DNA of 6,060 nucleotides from Chroococcidiopsidaceae cyanobacterium CP_BM_RX_35 (GCA_019242465.1 JAFAVL010000009.1:1-6060), one strand, 5' to 3'; positions 1-5,850 are shown, numbered from the stretch's first letter. Numbers and translations: made by a program. Notes: generated by a model not told the origin, from the sequence alone.

Positions 1-1
1 A

Positions 2-1957
2 ACGGGAAACTGGTGGCGTGAACGCATTCATCCAGAGGATAGGCAGCGCCTAGATCAGGTTGCGACTATGTTGGCAACCAGCGATCGCTATGCTGTTGAA
101 TATCGAGTTCTGAACCAGAACAACCAGTACATTGATGTGCTAGACCAGGGAATTGTGGGGCAACGAGATGCCAAGGGAAACTCGCTCCGCCAGGTTGGCA
201 GCATTACTGACATTACCGCTCGTAAGCAAGCAGAGGCAGCACTCCACCAAAGTGGAATCAGTTATCAAAGGTTGGTTACGAATCTGCCAGGAATGGTTTA
301 TCAATACTTACCTTGTAAAGACGGTCGCGATGCCTTTACATATGTCAGTTCTAGTTCCCATCAACTTTTTGAATTGGCACCGGAGACAGTTCTACAGAAT
401 GCCGATTCCCTATGGGCATTGATCCATCCTGATGACTTACCGTCTCTACAAAATTCAGTCGCAGCGGCAGTCAAGAACTCACTGCCCTGGCAATGGGAAG
501 GACGAATTATTACACCATCGGGTCAGTTCAAGTGGATTCAAGGCAATTCCCGTCCACCGAATACAGCCGATGGAAAGGTTTGGGATGGGTTACTTCTCGA
601 CATTACCGAGCGCAAGCAGGCAGAGGAACGTCTGCAATATAATGCCTTTCACGATGCGCTAACTGGCTTACCCAACCGGACTTTGTTTATGGACCGTCTG
701 ATGCAGGCGATCGCGCGGGGCAAACGGCATGAGGATGCTCTATTTGCAGTACTATTTCTTGACTTAGATCGTTTTAAAGTGATCAACGACAGCCTTGGGC
801 ATCTGTTTGGGGATCAGTTACTGCTTGCCATTGCCAGTCGGCTGAAGACCTGCCTACGCCCTACAGATACAGTTGCCCGGCTTGGGGGAGACGAGTTCAC
901 AATCTTGCTTGAGGGGCTTAAGAATTTCGGCAACGTACTCCGCCTGATCAACCGTGTCCAACAGGAGCTAACATTACCGTTTAATCTGAACGGGCAAGAG
1001 GTATTTACCTCTGCCAGTATTGGCATTGCTTTAAGTACAACAGGCTACGACCAGCCAGAAGACATCCTGCGAGATGCTGACATCGCAATGTACCAAGCCA
1101 AAGCAAAAGGTCGGGCGTGCTATGAGTTTTTTAACGCAGACATGCATCTTCAAGCTATGACCCGTTTGCAGTTAGAAACAGAGCTGCGCCAAGCCATTGA
1201 CCGTCTGGAGTTTCGGGTTTACTACCAACCAATTGTGTCACTAGCTACTGGACGGTTAACTGGTTTTGAAGCCCTGGTGCGCTGGCAGCATCCTCAACAG
1301 GGACTTGTTCTGCCAGGGCAGTTCATCCCTATAGCGGTAGAAACCGGACTTTCTATCCCCATTGATCAATGGGTGCTGCATGAAGCCTGTCGCCAGACTA
1401 AGCAGTGGCAAGAGCAGTTTTCCCGGGAATCAGCCGCCTTAAATGTCCAAAAATTGACAATTAGCGTCAATCTTGGTAAACCCCAGTTCATGCAGCAACA
1501 GTTAGTGCCACAAATTCGCCAAATTTTACAAGAGACTGGTCTGGACGCCAAGAGTTTGAAGCTGGAGATTGTAGAAAGCGTCATTATGGAACACGGCAAT
1601 GGAGTTACCGAGAAGCTCAAGCTTTTGAGAAATGCAGACATTCACTTGGACATTGATGATTTTGGCACCGGCTATTCATCCTTAGGTCGTCTCCACCGCT
1701 TCCCCATCAATGGTTTGAAGATTGACCGTTCATTCATTAGTGGGGGCGACGTTGAGCAAGGATTAGCAATTGTGGAGACAATTGTCACACTGGCTAAAAA
1801 ACTTGGTGTAGAGGTGACGGCGGAAGGGTTGGAAACAGCCGAGCAACTGGCACTTGTCAGAAGGTTGAACTGCGAATCTGGCCAGGGTTATTTTTTTTCC
1901 CGTCCCTTGGACAGCTCGACAGCAGAAGCTTTAATTGCGGCAAATCCGCAGTGGTAA
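2..1957 (+). CDS. PAS/PAC-GGDEF-EAL bifunctional cyclic-di-GMP signalling protein (5' partial)
   Basis: The reading frame is open to the left edge: codons from base 2 read TGNWWRERIHPEDRQRL, the end of a PAS fold, so the ATG at 68 is internal and the true start lies before the window. Residues below count from that ATG. A first PAS/PAC ends near residue 55 (ITDITARKQAE) and a second spans about 60-190, ending LLLDITERKQAEE. The GGDEF domain (about 190-355) keeps its metal-site aspartates (FLDLDRFK), an intact GGDEF at 273-277, and an inhibitory I-site RxxD (RPTD, 264-267) exactly five residues upstream. The EAL domain (about 375-620) keeps EAL at 401-403, N478, E503, the DD pair at 530-531 (DDFGTGYSS), K551 and E586. 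By family knowledge both the diguanylate cyclase and the phosphodiesterase sites look usable. PAS domains usually set the balance, but the signal is unknown. No transmembrane segment is visible in this part. It ends with TAA, convergent with the Mop gene. Confidence 0.95.
   Translation, partial: TGNWWRERIHPEDRQRLDQVATMLATSDRYAVEYRVLNQNNQYIDVLDQGIVGQRDAKGNSLRQVGSITDITARKQAEAALHQSGISYQRLVTNLPGMVYQYLPCKDGRDAFTYVSSSSHQLFELAPETVLQNADSLWALIHPDDLPSLQNSVAAAVKNSLPWQWEGRIITPSGQFKWIQGNSRPPNTADGKVWDGLLLDITERKQAEERLQYNAFHDALTGLPNRTLFMDRLMQAIARGKRHEDALFAVLFLDLDRFKVINDSLGHLFGDQLLLAIASRLKTCLRPTDTVARLGGDEFTILLEGLKNFGNVLRLINRVQQELTLPFNLNGQEVFTSASIGIALSTTGYDQPEDILRDADIAMYQAKAKGRACYEFFNADMHLQAMTRLQLETELRQAIDRLEFRVYYQPIVSLATGRLTGFEALVRWQHPQQGLVLPGQFIPIAVETGLSIPIDQWVLHEACRQTKQWQEQFSRESAALNVQKLTISVNLGKPQFMQQQLVPQIRQILQETGLDAKSLKLEIVESVIMEHGNGVTEKLKLLRNADIHLDIDDFGTGYSSLGRLHRFPINGLKIDRSFISGGDVEQGLAIVETIVTLAKKLGVEVTAEGLETAEQLALVRRLNCESGQGYFFSRPLDSSTAEALIAANPQW
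81..88. repeat. HIP1 octamer GCGATCGC
   Basis: This is a perfect copy of the highly iterated palindrome HIP1, which is over-represented in many cyanobacterial genomes. It lies inside the PAS-GGDEF-EAL gene and is useful mainly as a taxonomic marker. Confidence 0.75.
707..714. repeat. HIP1 octamer GCGATCGC (second copy)
   Basis: This is a second perfect GCGATCGC inside the same gene, at the start of the GGDEF domain. Two copies in 2 kb is more than chance would suggest (about one per 65 kb in random sequence), which supports a cyanobacterial origin. Confidence 0.75.
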
Positions 1958-1991
1958 ATCCCCGGAATCTCATGTTCAACTATATCTTGGC

Positions 1992-2012
1992 TGACGATTC
2001 TATTACTCGTCA
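1992..2012. terminator. possible weak stem-loop between convergent genes
   Basis: TGACGA (1992-1997) and TCGTCA (2007-2012) form a perfect 6-bp inverted repeat around a 9-nt loop. It sits in the 45-nt space between the GGDEF-EAL stop and the Mop stop and overlaps the last Mop codons. There is no T-run on either strand, so it is not a classical intrinsic terminator. It could still mark the 3' ends of the convergent transcripts. Confidence 0.2.
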
Positions 2013-2434
2013 ACGGCAATCATGACATCACTAGATTTAATCACCGCATAAGCTTCCTTTCCCTCGGCTAAACCAAGCCGTTCGCCTGAAGCTTTGGTAA
2101 TGATCGAGGTAATTTCAATCCCCGGAGCAATCTCTAGTATCACTTCAGCATTGACCGCTCCCATAACAACTTGTTTGATTGTGCCTTTGATGGTGTTGCG
2201 AGCGCTAACTTTCATGGCTTGATACTCTAACTGTTGACTAAGTAGTTCTACTTCAACCTCACTAGACTGCTCTTGCCCACCTGCCGTATGAGGAGACTTC
2301 TGAGTCAGACTCCGCACTAGTTCTCTCAGTATCTCAGTTTTGGTGCGCTGAGACTGCTGACAGTGCTGCTCTAGGATTTGTCGTTCGGTTTCTGAAGATT
2401 GAAATGTAATCCAGCCTTGCTGTTTTCTAGGCAT
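2003..2434 (-). CDS. molybdate-responsive regulator candidate: ribbon-helix-helix plus Mop/TOBE domain
   Basis: The 143-aa protein has two parts. Residues about 7-45 (GWITFQSSETERQILEQHC, then TKTEILRELVRSL) read as a ribbon-helix-helix DNA-binding unit: one short strand followed by two helices. A polar linker of about 25 residues follows. Residues about 74-141 are one Mop (molbindin/TOBE) domain, with the hallmarks KVSARNTIKGTI, GAVNAEV, EITSIIT, LGLAEGKEAYAVIKSS and VMIAV. Mop domains bind molybdate or tungstate as oligomers. The gene diverges from modA with 58 bp between start codons, and a palindrome begins 3 nt upstream of its ATG, so autoregulation together with modA control is a natural inference. 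No Shine-Dalgarno is evident. The upstream frame closes at a stop (2462-2464) with no other ATG between. It is not ModE, whose DNA-binding part is a winged helix. The alternative is a storage molbindin with an N-terminal extension. The Mop call is strong, the RHH call moderate. Confidence 0.88.
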   Translation of the reverse strand: MPRKQQGWITFQSSETERQILEQHCQQSQRTKTEILRELVRSLTQKSPHTAGGQEQSSEVEVELLSQQLEYQAMKVSARNTIKGTIKQVVMGAVNAEVILEIAPGIEITSIITKASGERLGLAEGKEAYAVIKSSDVMIAVDE

Positions 2435-2462
2435 TGCAGTATACCAATTAAGTTGGTAATAC
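2434..2462 (+). promoter_or_regulatory. candidate modA promoter
   Basis: TTGCAG (2434-2439) and TAATAC (2457-2462) are separated by exactly 17 nt and resemble sigma-70 -35 and -10 hexamers. Each matches only about three of six consensus positions. Transcription would start near 2469, giving a leader of about 24 nt. A TATACT on the opposite strand (bases 2443-2438) is a better -10 but lies too close to the Mop ATG unless that mRNA is leaderless. Confidence 0.3.
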
Positions 2463-2463
2463 T
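2438..2463. promoter_or_regulatory. candidate operator in the mop-modA divergent spacer
   Basis: This is an imperfect palindrome. The core TACCAA (2442-2447) and TTGGTA (2453-2458) are perfect 6-bp arms around TTAAG. The outer arms AGTAT (2438-2442) and ATACT (2459-2463) also match, with one extra base on the right side. It starts 3 nt upstream of the Mop-gene ATG and ends 29 nt before the modA ATG. The site spans the spacer and -10 of the candidate modA promoter, so a bound repressor would block modA transcription and probably that of its own gene. RHH proteins typically bind short inverted repeats. The link to this protein is inference. Confidence 0.5.
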
Positions 2464-2492
2464 AATTTGTTCGGTAAAAAGCATAGTAGCAG

Positions 2493-3269
2493 ATGCATAA
2501 GAAACGTATCCTGGCTTTTATTGGCTCGATCTTACTTACTTTCTTGTTTGCTGTCAGTTGCAGTCAAACTCCCCCCAACGCGCACTCGTCTTCAGCTTTA
2601 ACCGTATCAGCCGCTGCTAGCCTGAAAGATGCGATGGGAGATATCAAGCAGCTTTACACGCAGACCAATTTGACCTACAACTTTGGCGGTTCTGGCTCTC
2701 TGCAACAGCAAATTGAACAGGGAGCCCCAGTAGATGTTTTTATCTCTGCTGCTCCTAAACAGATGAACGCTTTGCAAAAGAAAGGTCTTGTTCTCACCGA
2801 GACTCGGAAAAATCTGTTGAGAAACGAAGTCGTCTTGATTGCACCAAAAACTTCTACAGCCGTCTCTGACTTCAAAGACTTGACCAATGACAAAGTGAAG
2901 AGGATTGCACTTGGGGAACCGAATAGCGTACCAGTTGGTAAGTACTCCCAGGAAGTCCTGACTTCTCTTGGTCTTTTCGCTCAGCTTAAACCGAAGATTG
3001 TCTTTGCTAAGGATGTTCGACAGGTTTTATCTTACGTAGAGACGGGAAACGCTGATGCGGGTATCGTCTACATCACAGACGCTAAAATCTCAAACAAAGT
3101 CAAAATTGTTGCTACGGCACCAGCCAAATCTCATTCCTCAATAGTCTACCCAGTTGCCGTACTCAAAGATAGCAAAAACATTGATGCTGCTAAGCAGTTC
3201 GTACAGTTCCTCTTTAGCGAGCGCGCTAAAGCAGTGTTTGAAAAATATGGGTTTAGCTCGCTCAGCTAA
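2493..3269 (+). CDS. modA: ModA, molybdate ABC transporter substrate-binding lipoprotein
   Basis: The 258-aa protein has the usual ModA length and captures molybdate (or tungstate) for the ABC importer. It starts with a secretion signal (KKR, then a hydrophobic stretch at 6-22) and a lipobox-like AVSC with Cys23 as the probable lipidated residue, so it should be anchored on the outer face of the cytoplasmic membrane. By recalled alignment with E. coli ModA, oxyanion-binding positions are present: Ser43 in AAASLKDAM, a serine in GGSGSL (67 or 69), Val148 in PNSVPVGKY, Val175 in KDVRQVL and Tyr193 in AGIVYITDA. Further family signatures are QIEQGAPVDVFISA, IVYPVAVLKD and the C-terminal FEKYGF. 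A TAG at 2487-2489 closes the frame just upstream, fixing the ATG at 2493. No clear Shine-Dalgarno is visible. The transporter partner modBC lies 529 nt downstream, an unusually large gap for an operon. Confidence 0.95.
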   Translation: MHKKRILAFIGSILLTFLFAVSCSQTPPNAHSSSALTVSAAASLKDAMGDIKQLYTQTNLTYNFGGSGSLQQQIEQGAPVDVFISAAPKQMNALQKKGLVLTETRKNLLRNEVVLIAPKTSTAVSDFKDLTNDKVKRIALGEPNSVPVGKYSQEVLTSLGLFAQLKPKIVFAKDVRQVLSYVETGNADAGIVYITDAKISNKVKIVATAPAKSHSSIVYPVAVLKDSKNIDAAKQFVQFLFSERAKAVFEKYGFSSLS

Positions 3270-3298
3270 ATTTTAGAGCTGGAAGCATTGTGACAACT

Positions 3299-3329
3299 CC
3301 CTCACTAACTGCAAGCAGTATAGTGAGGG
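3299..3329 (+). terminator. strong bulged hairpin downstream of modA
   Basis: CCCTCACTA (3299-3307) pairs perfectly with TAGTGAGGG (3321-3329), and inside it ACTGC (3308-3312) pairs with GCAGT (3315-3319). The result is a nominal 14-bp stem interrupted only by a single bulged A (3320). It begins 30 nt after the modA stop. There is no following T-run, so it is not a textbook intrinsic terminator. It may protect the modA mRNA 3' end, or be the subterminal hairpin of a mobile element. Confidence 0.5.
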
Positions 3330-3330
3330 C

Positions 3331-3370
3331 GGTCTTCGACCTCGCGATCTAAGTTTCCTGCTTCACAGGA
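3331..3370 (+). repeat. two further small stem-loops after the modA hairpin
   Basis: GGTC (3331-3334) pairs with GACC (3338-3341) around TTC, and TCCTG (3356-3360) pairs with CAGGA (3366-3370) around CTTCA. Together with the hairpin at 3299-3329 they make three stem-loops within about 72 nt. The short stems are individually weak, but the clustering suggests a structured RNA or element end. Confidence 0.3.
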
Positions 3371-3700
3371 GTTCACCAAACACCCGACAAGTCCAAGTGC
3401 CCAGCTCACACACCCTCCACAGGCAGCACTGATGTGTCCTCACCAGCGTTTGTACAAGTACTTAGAAAAGTATGCACAACCTCTAGGTAATCGATTTTAC
3501 ACATCTAACCCGACAAACAAATGCTTGTACTTCTAGATGCAACCCCTATCAATTGTCCTGGTTCAGTTTTATCCTCGGTGCGAATTACCGCTACTCCTCG
3601 GAATGTATGTATTATAGCAAACTCTGTCTATGACAACAATACTGAGGATACCAGTAGTTCTGGAACTGTGGGACCGACAGACCTGTTTCGGCATTCCCAA

Positions 3701-3738
3701 GGACGTTGGGGCGAATCCCATTCGCCCCCTTGTCGTCC
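3701..3738. repeat. palindromic repeat GGGGCGAAT-CCC-ATTCGCCCC
   Basis: GGGGCGAAT (3708-3716) and ATTCGCCCC (3720-3728) are perfect 9-bp arms around CCC. An outer pair, GGACG (3701-3705) and CGTCC (3734-3738), extends the structure across a small internal loop. The core resembles, from memory, a palindrome of the type GGGGCGAAT...ATTCGCCCC dispersed in many copies in several cyanobacterial genomes. Copy number in this genome cannot be judged from one window. It lies 61 nt upstream of the modBC start and would form a strong RNA hairpin in the leader. Confidence 0.65.
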
Positions 3739-3742
3739 GTCG

Positions 3743-3790
3743 TGCCGCTAAAACATCACTGCGTTCGTTTATAGCGGCAGTACCCTGCCG
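3743..3790 (+). promoter_or_regulatory. two mutually exclusive stem-loops in the modBC leader
   Basis: Stem A pairs TGCCGCTA (3743-3750) with TAGCGGCA (3772-3779), and AAAC (3751-3754) with GTTT (3767-3770), with one bulged A at 3771. Stem B pairs CGGCAG (3775-3780) with CTGCCG (3785-3790) around TACC. The two stems share CGGCA (3775-3779) and cannot coexist. Stem B ends 8 nt before the modBC ATG. The pairings are seen directly. A switch that controls translation or attenuation is inference, and the stems may instead be ends of a repeat element. Confidence 0.4.
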
Positions 3791-3798
3791 ATTGAAAG

Positions 3799-5709
3799 AT
3801 GGATTTTGACCTCTCCCCCTTGTGGATTTCCCTTAAGACTGCCTCTATTGCCACCATCTTTACCTTCTTTACTGGGTTAGCAGCAGCTCGATGGATGTTA
3901 GGGTATCGCGGCAAAGGTAAGGGATTGCTTGATGGGATTTTGCTCTCTCCCCTAGTCTTGCCACCAACAGTGGTGGGGTTTTTACTGCTGTTGCTGCTAG
4001 GTCGTAATAGTCCAGTTGGACAACTGCTCCAGCAATTAGGCATCACCGTCATCTTTACTTGGGAAGCTGCTGTGATCGCCGCTACGGTGGTTGCTTTTCC
4101 ACTGATGTATAGAACATCCCTTGGCGCTCTAGAGCAAATTGATCCCAACATTTTGCGAGCGGCTCGCACTTTGGGAGCTTCTGAATGGACAGTTTTCTGG
4201 CAAGTCATGCTACCACTATCCTGGTCAGGAGTTGTCGCTGCCACCATCTTGTCCTTCGCTCGGGCTGTGGGTGAATTCGGTGCCACCTTAATGCTGGCTG
4301 GCAATATCCCTGGTCAAACGCAGACGATGCCAATAGCCATCTTTTTTGCGGCAGAAGCCGGAGATATGGATCAAGCCTTAGCCTGGGTACTCATTGTCCT
4401 AGTAATCTCTCTATCTGTGATTGTTGCCGTGAATTTTTGGTCACAATCCCCACATACCCGTAGCAAAGCGAGTGGCGGTCAGATGATGCCACAAAATAGC
4501 CTGGTCAAGGAAGTTATTGCTTCTCCAACTAGGATTCGAGCAACTCGACGTTCCGCTCCCAGTAGCTCCTTAGCTCGAAGAGTGCAAGCTCAACGTTCTG
4601 TCGGGAGCGCGACGCTGGAGCCGCTCCCGCAAGCTCCAAAGACAGGATTATTGGTAGAGATCCACAAGCAACTTGAAAATTTCTCACTCTCACTAGCTCT
4701 AGCAGCCGATAGCGAAACGCTTGGGCTCTTGGGAGCTTCTGGTTCAGGTAAGAGCATGACCTTGCGCTGTATTGCTGGATTAGAAACGCCCAACTCGGGA
4801 CAAATTAGCTTAAACGGTCGAGTGCTGTTTGACTCACAAAAGGGCATCAACATTCCCAGTTGTCAGCGCCGCGTCGGTTTCCTATTTCAAAATTATGCCC
4901 TCTTTCCCCACATGACAGTGGCACAAAATATTGCCTTTAGTCTCAGAGGATTACCAACAGTCGAACGAACTCGACGGGTAGCAGAGCAAATTTTTCAATT
5001 GCAATTGCAGGGATTAGAAAACCGCTATCCTTACCAAATTTCAGGTGGACAGCAGCAACGCGTAGCTCTAGCGAGGGCTTTGGTGGCTGAACCAGAAGCA
5101 CTGCTGCTGGATGAACCTTTCTCAGCCCTCGATACTCACTTGCGGAGTCAGATAGAAAGGCAGCTGATTGAAATACTAACCGCTTACCCTGGTGTTACCC
5201 TTTTTGTCACCCATAATTTAGAAGAAGCTTACCGAGTCTGCCAAAACCTGTTGGTGCTTTCTGAAGGCAAAACAGCTGGCTACGGCTCCAAAGAGAGCAT
5301 TTTCGAGCGTCCCGCCACCTTTGCTGTTGCTCAATTAACTGGATGCAAGAACTTCTCCTGCGCCCAGTTAGTCTCACCCCAACTGATAGAGGCACTAGAC
5401 TGGGGCATCACGCTGCGCGTCATCGAGCCGATACCTCACCCACTCGTCTATGTGGGAATTCGGGCTCATCAACTGACCTTCCCTAACCACCCAAACCAGG
5501 CAAATACCTTCCTCTGCTGGCTGGTAGAGACGAGTGAGACGCCACACCGAATCACCCTATATCTGAAGCTACTTCATCCTCCCACCAATTCCCAGGACTA
5601 CCATCTACAAGCAGAGGTGTTTAAGGAAAAATGGGCTGGACTTAAAGATCAACCAAGACCCTGGCACATTTGTTTAAACCCACTACGGCTAATCTTGATG
5701 ACAGAGTAA
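3799..5709 (+). CDS. modBC: ModBC, fused molybdate ABC transporter permease and ATPase
   Basis: One 636-aa chain joins two normally separate subunits. Residues 1-215 are the ModB permease, with about five hydrophobic helices (near 8-32, 42-68, 90-108, 141-168, 193-214) and the cytoplasmic EAA-type coupling loop RAARTLGASEW...LP (120-139). Residues about 216-283 are a basic, Ser/Arg-rich linker. The ModC ATPase follows with Walker A GASGSGKS (312-319), Q-loop Gln364 (LFQNYALFP), signature ISGGQ (414-418), Walker B LLLDEP with Asp438/Glu439, D-loop SALD and His472, so it looks catalytically complete. The C-terminal region about 510-636 contains a TOBE-like VGIRAH (552-557) but is a poor match to the Mop domain that often ends ModC. 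An in-frame TGA at 3793-3795 makes the ATG at 3799 the earliest possible start, preceded by a weak GAAAG. Fused ModBC is known from cyanobacteria such as Anabaena. Two copies of the chain would make the transporter, with ModA as binding protein. Confidence 0.95.
   Translation: MDFDLSPLWISLKTASIATIFTFFTGLAAARWMLGYRGKGKGLLDGILLSPLVLPPTVVGFLLLLLLGRNSPVGQLLQQLGITVIFTWEAAVIAATVVAFPLMYRTSLGALEQIDPNILRAARTLGASEWTVFWQVMLPLSWSGVVAATILSFARAVGEFGATLMLAGNIPGQTQTMPIAIFFAAEAGDMDQALAWVLIVLVISLSVIVAVNFWSQSPHTRSKASGGQMMPQNSLVKEVIASPTRIRATRRSAPSSSLARRVQAQRSVGSATLEPLPQAPKTGLLVEIHKQLENFSLSLALAADSETLGLLGASGSGKSMTLRCIAGLETPNSGQISLNGRVLFDSQKGINIPSCQRRVGFLFQNYALFPHMTVAQNIAFSLRGLPTVERTRRVAEQIFQLQLQGLENRYPYQISGGQQQRVALARALVAEPEALLLDEPFSALDTHLRSQIERQLIEILTAYPGVTLFVTHNLEEAYRVCQNLLVLSEGKTAGYGSKESIFERPATFAVAQLTGCKNFSCAQLVSPQLIEALDWGITLRVIEPIPHPLVYVGIRAHQLTFPNHPNQANTFLCWLVETSETPHRITLYLKLLHPPTNSQDYHLQAEVFKEKWAGLKDQPRPWHICLNPLRLILMTE
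4584..4636 (+). repeat. palindrome flanked by 8-nt direct repeats within the ModB-ModC linker
   Basis: GCAAGCTC occurs at 4584-4591 and again at 4629-4636, exactly 45 nt (15 codons) apart. Between them lies the inverted repeat CGGGAGC (4602-4608) / GCTCCCG (4623-4629) with a 14-nt spacer. Both direct repeats are read in the same frame, giving VQAQ and PQAP, so the extra 45 nt leaves the ModC frame intact. It resembles a small palindromic element with a target duplication, inserted where the protein tolerates extra residues. A simple local duplication or chance is possible. Confidence 0.4.
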
Positions 5710-5716
5710 CTGCTAT

Positions 5717-5742
5717 TATTGTCACTTCGGTCAATGACAATA
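5717..5742 (+). terminator. hairpin just after modBC
   Basis: TATTGTCA (5717-5724) and TGACAATA (5735-5742) form a perfect 8-bp stem with a 10-nt loop, starting 8 nt after the modBC stop. The stem is AT-rich and no T-run follows, so it could equally be a 3'-end structure for modBC or a DNA-binding site upstream of the next gene. The rest of the 141-nt spacer (5710-5850) shows only AT-rich -10-like stretches. Confidence 0.3.
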
Positions 5743-5850
5743 CTGAAGATAGAACGGCAAAATAGAGATAAAACTACTCTACTTTTCACTTTCACAGGAA
5801 CTGGGAAGTCAGTAGGCTCGTCATTTATTATCAAGCTGTTAATTCTAACT

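Larger units (their letters stand above)
3270..3798. other. 529-nt gap between modA and modBC: no convincing gene, hairpin-rich ends
   Basis: No reading frame here resembles a known protein. The 76-codon frame at 3521-3751 has no ribosome site, has low-quality composition and runs into palindromic repeats. The left end (3299-3370) holds three consecutive stem-loops and the right end (3701-3790) holds three more. The middle has only small palindromes such as TTGTACAA (3450-3457) overlapping AAGTACTT (3456-3463). A TATTAT at 3610-3615 could be a -10 for modBC but lacks a recognisable -35. Because modA and modBC form one functional unit, the gap looks like an acquired segment: a decayed or non-autonomous mobile element, or a structured non-coding RNA. 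That reading is inference. Confidence 0.5.

Noticed and set aside
2929..2940. TACCA-GT-TGGTA inverted repeat inside modA, like the operator arms
   Set aside because: The spacing is 2 nt instead of 5, and the bases encode the conserved VPVG part of the binding site, so coding constraint explains it.
3327..3537. 70-codon stretch without stops on the + strand, ending at TAG 3535-3537
   Set aside because: It has no early start codon and reads as Pro/Ser/His-rich sequence that I do not recognise. It could be a transposase-gene fragment but nothing in it supports that.
3521..3751. 76-codon open frame between modA and modBC
   Set aside because: It has no ribosome site, no domain-like pattern, and its 3' end runs through the 3708-3728 palindrome. 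It is more likely chance in non-coding DNA.
3299..3790. Intact insertion sequence between modA and modBC
   Set aside because: No transposase or TnpB motifs were found in any frame, and no clear matching terminal repeats or target duplication. Only the weaker remnant or non-autonomous hypothesis is kept.
3756..4304. 182-codon frame on the minus strand
   Set aside because: It is antisense to the clearly coding ModB half. It is a shadow of modBC codon usage.
5734..5850. Upstream in-frame ATG for the M48 gene
   Set aside because: A start at 5734 would place 39 residues before an otherwise perfect signal peptide and would run through the hairpin at 5717-5742.
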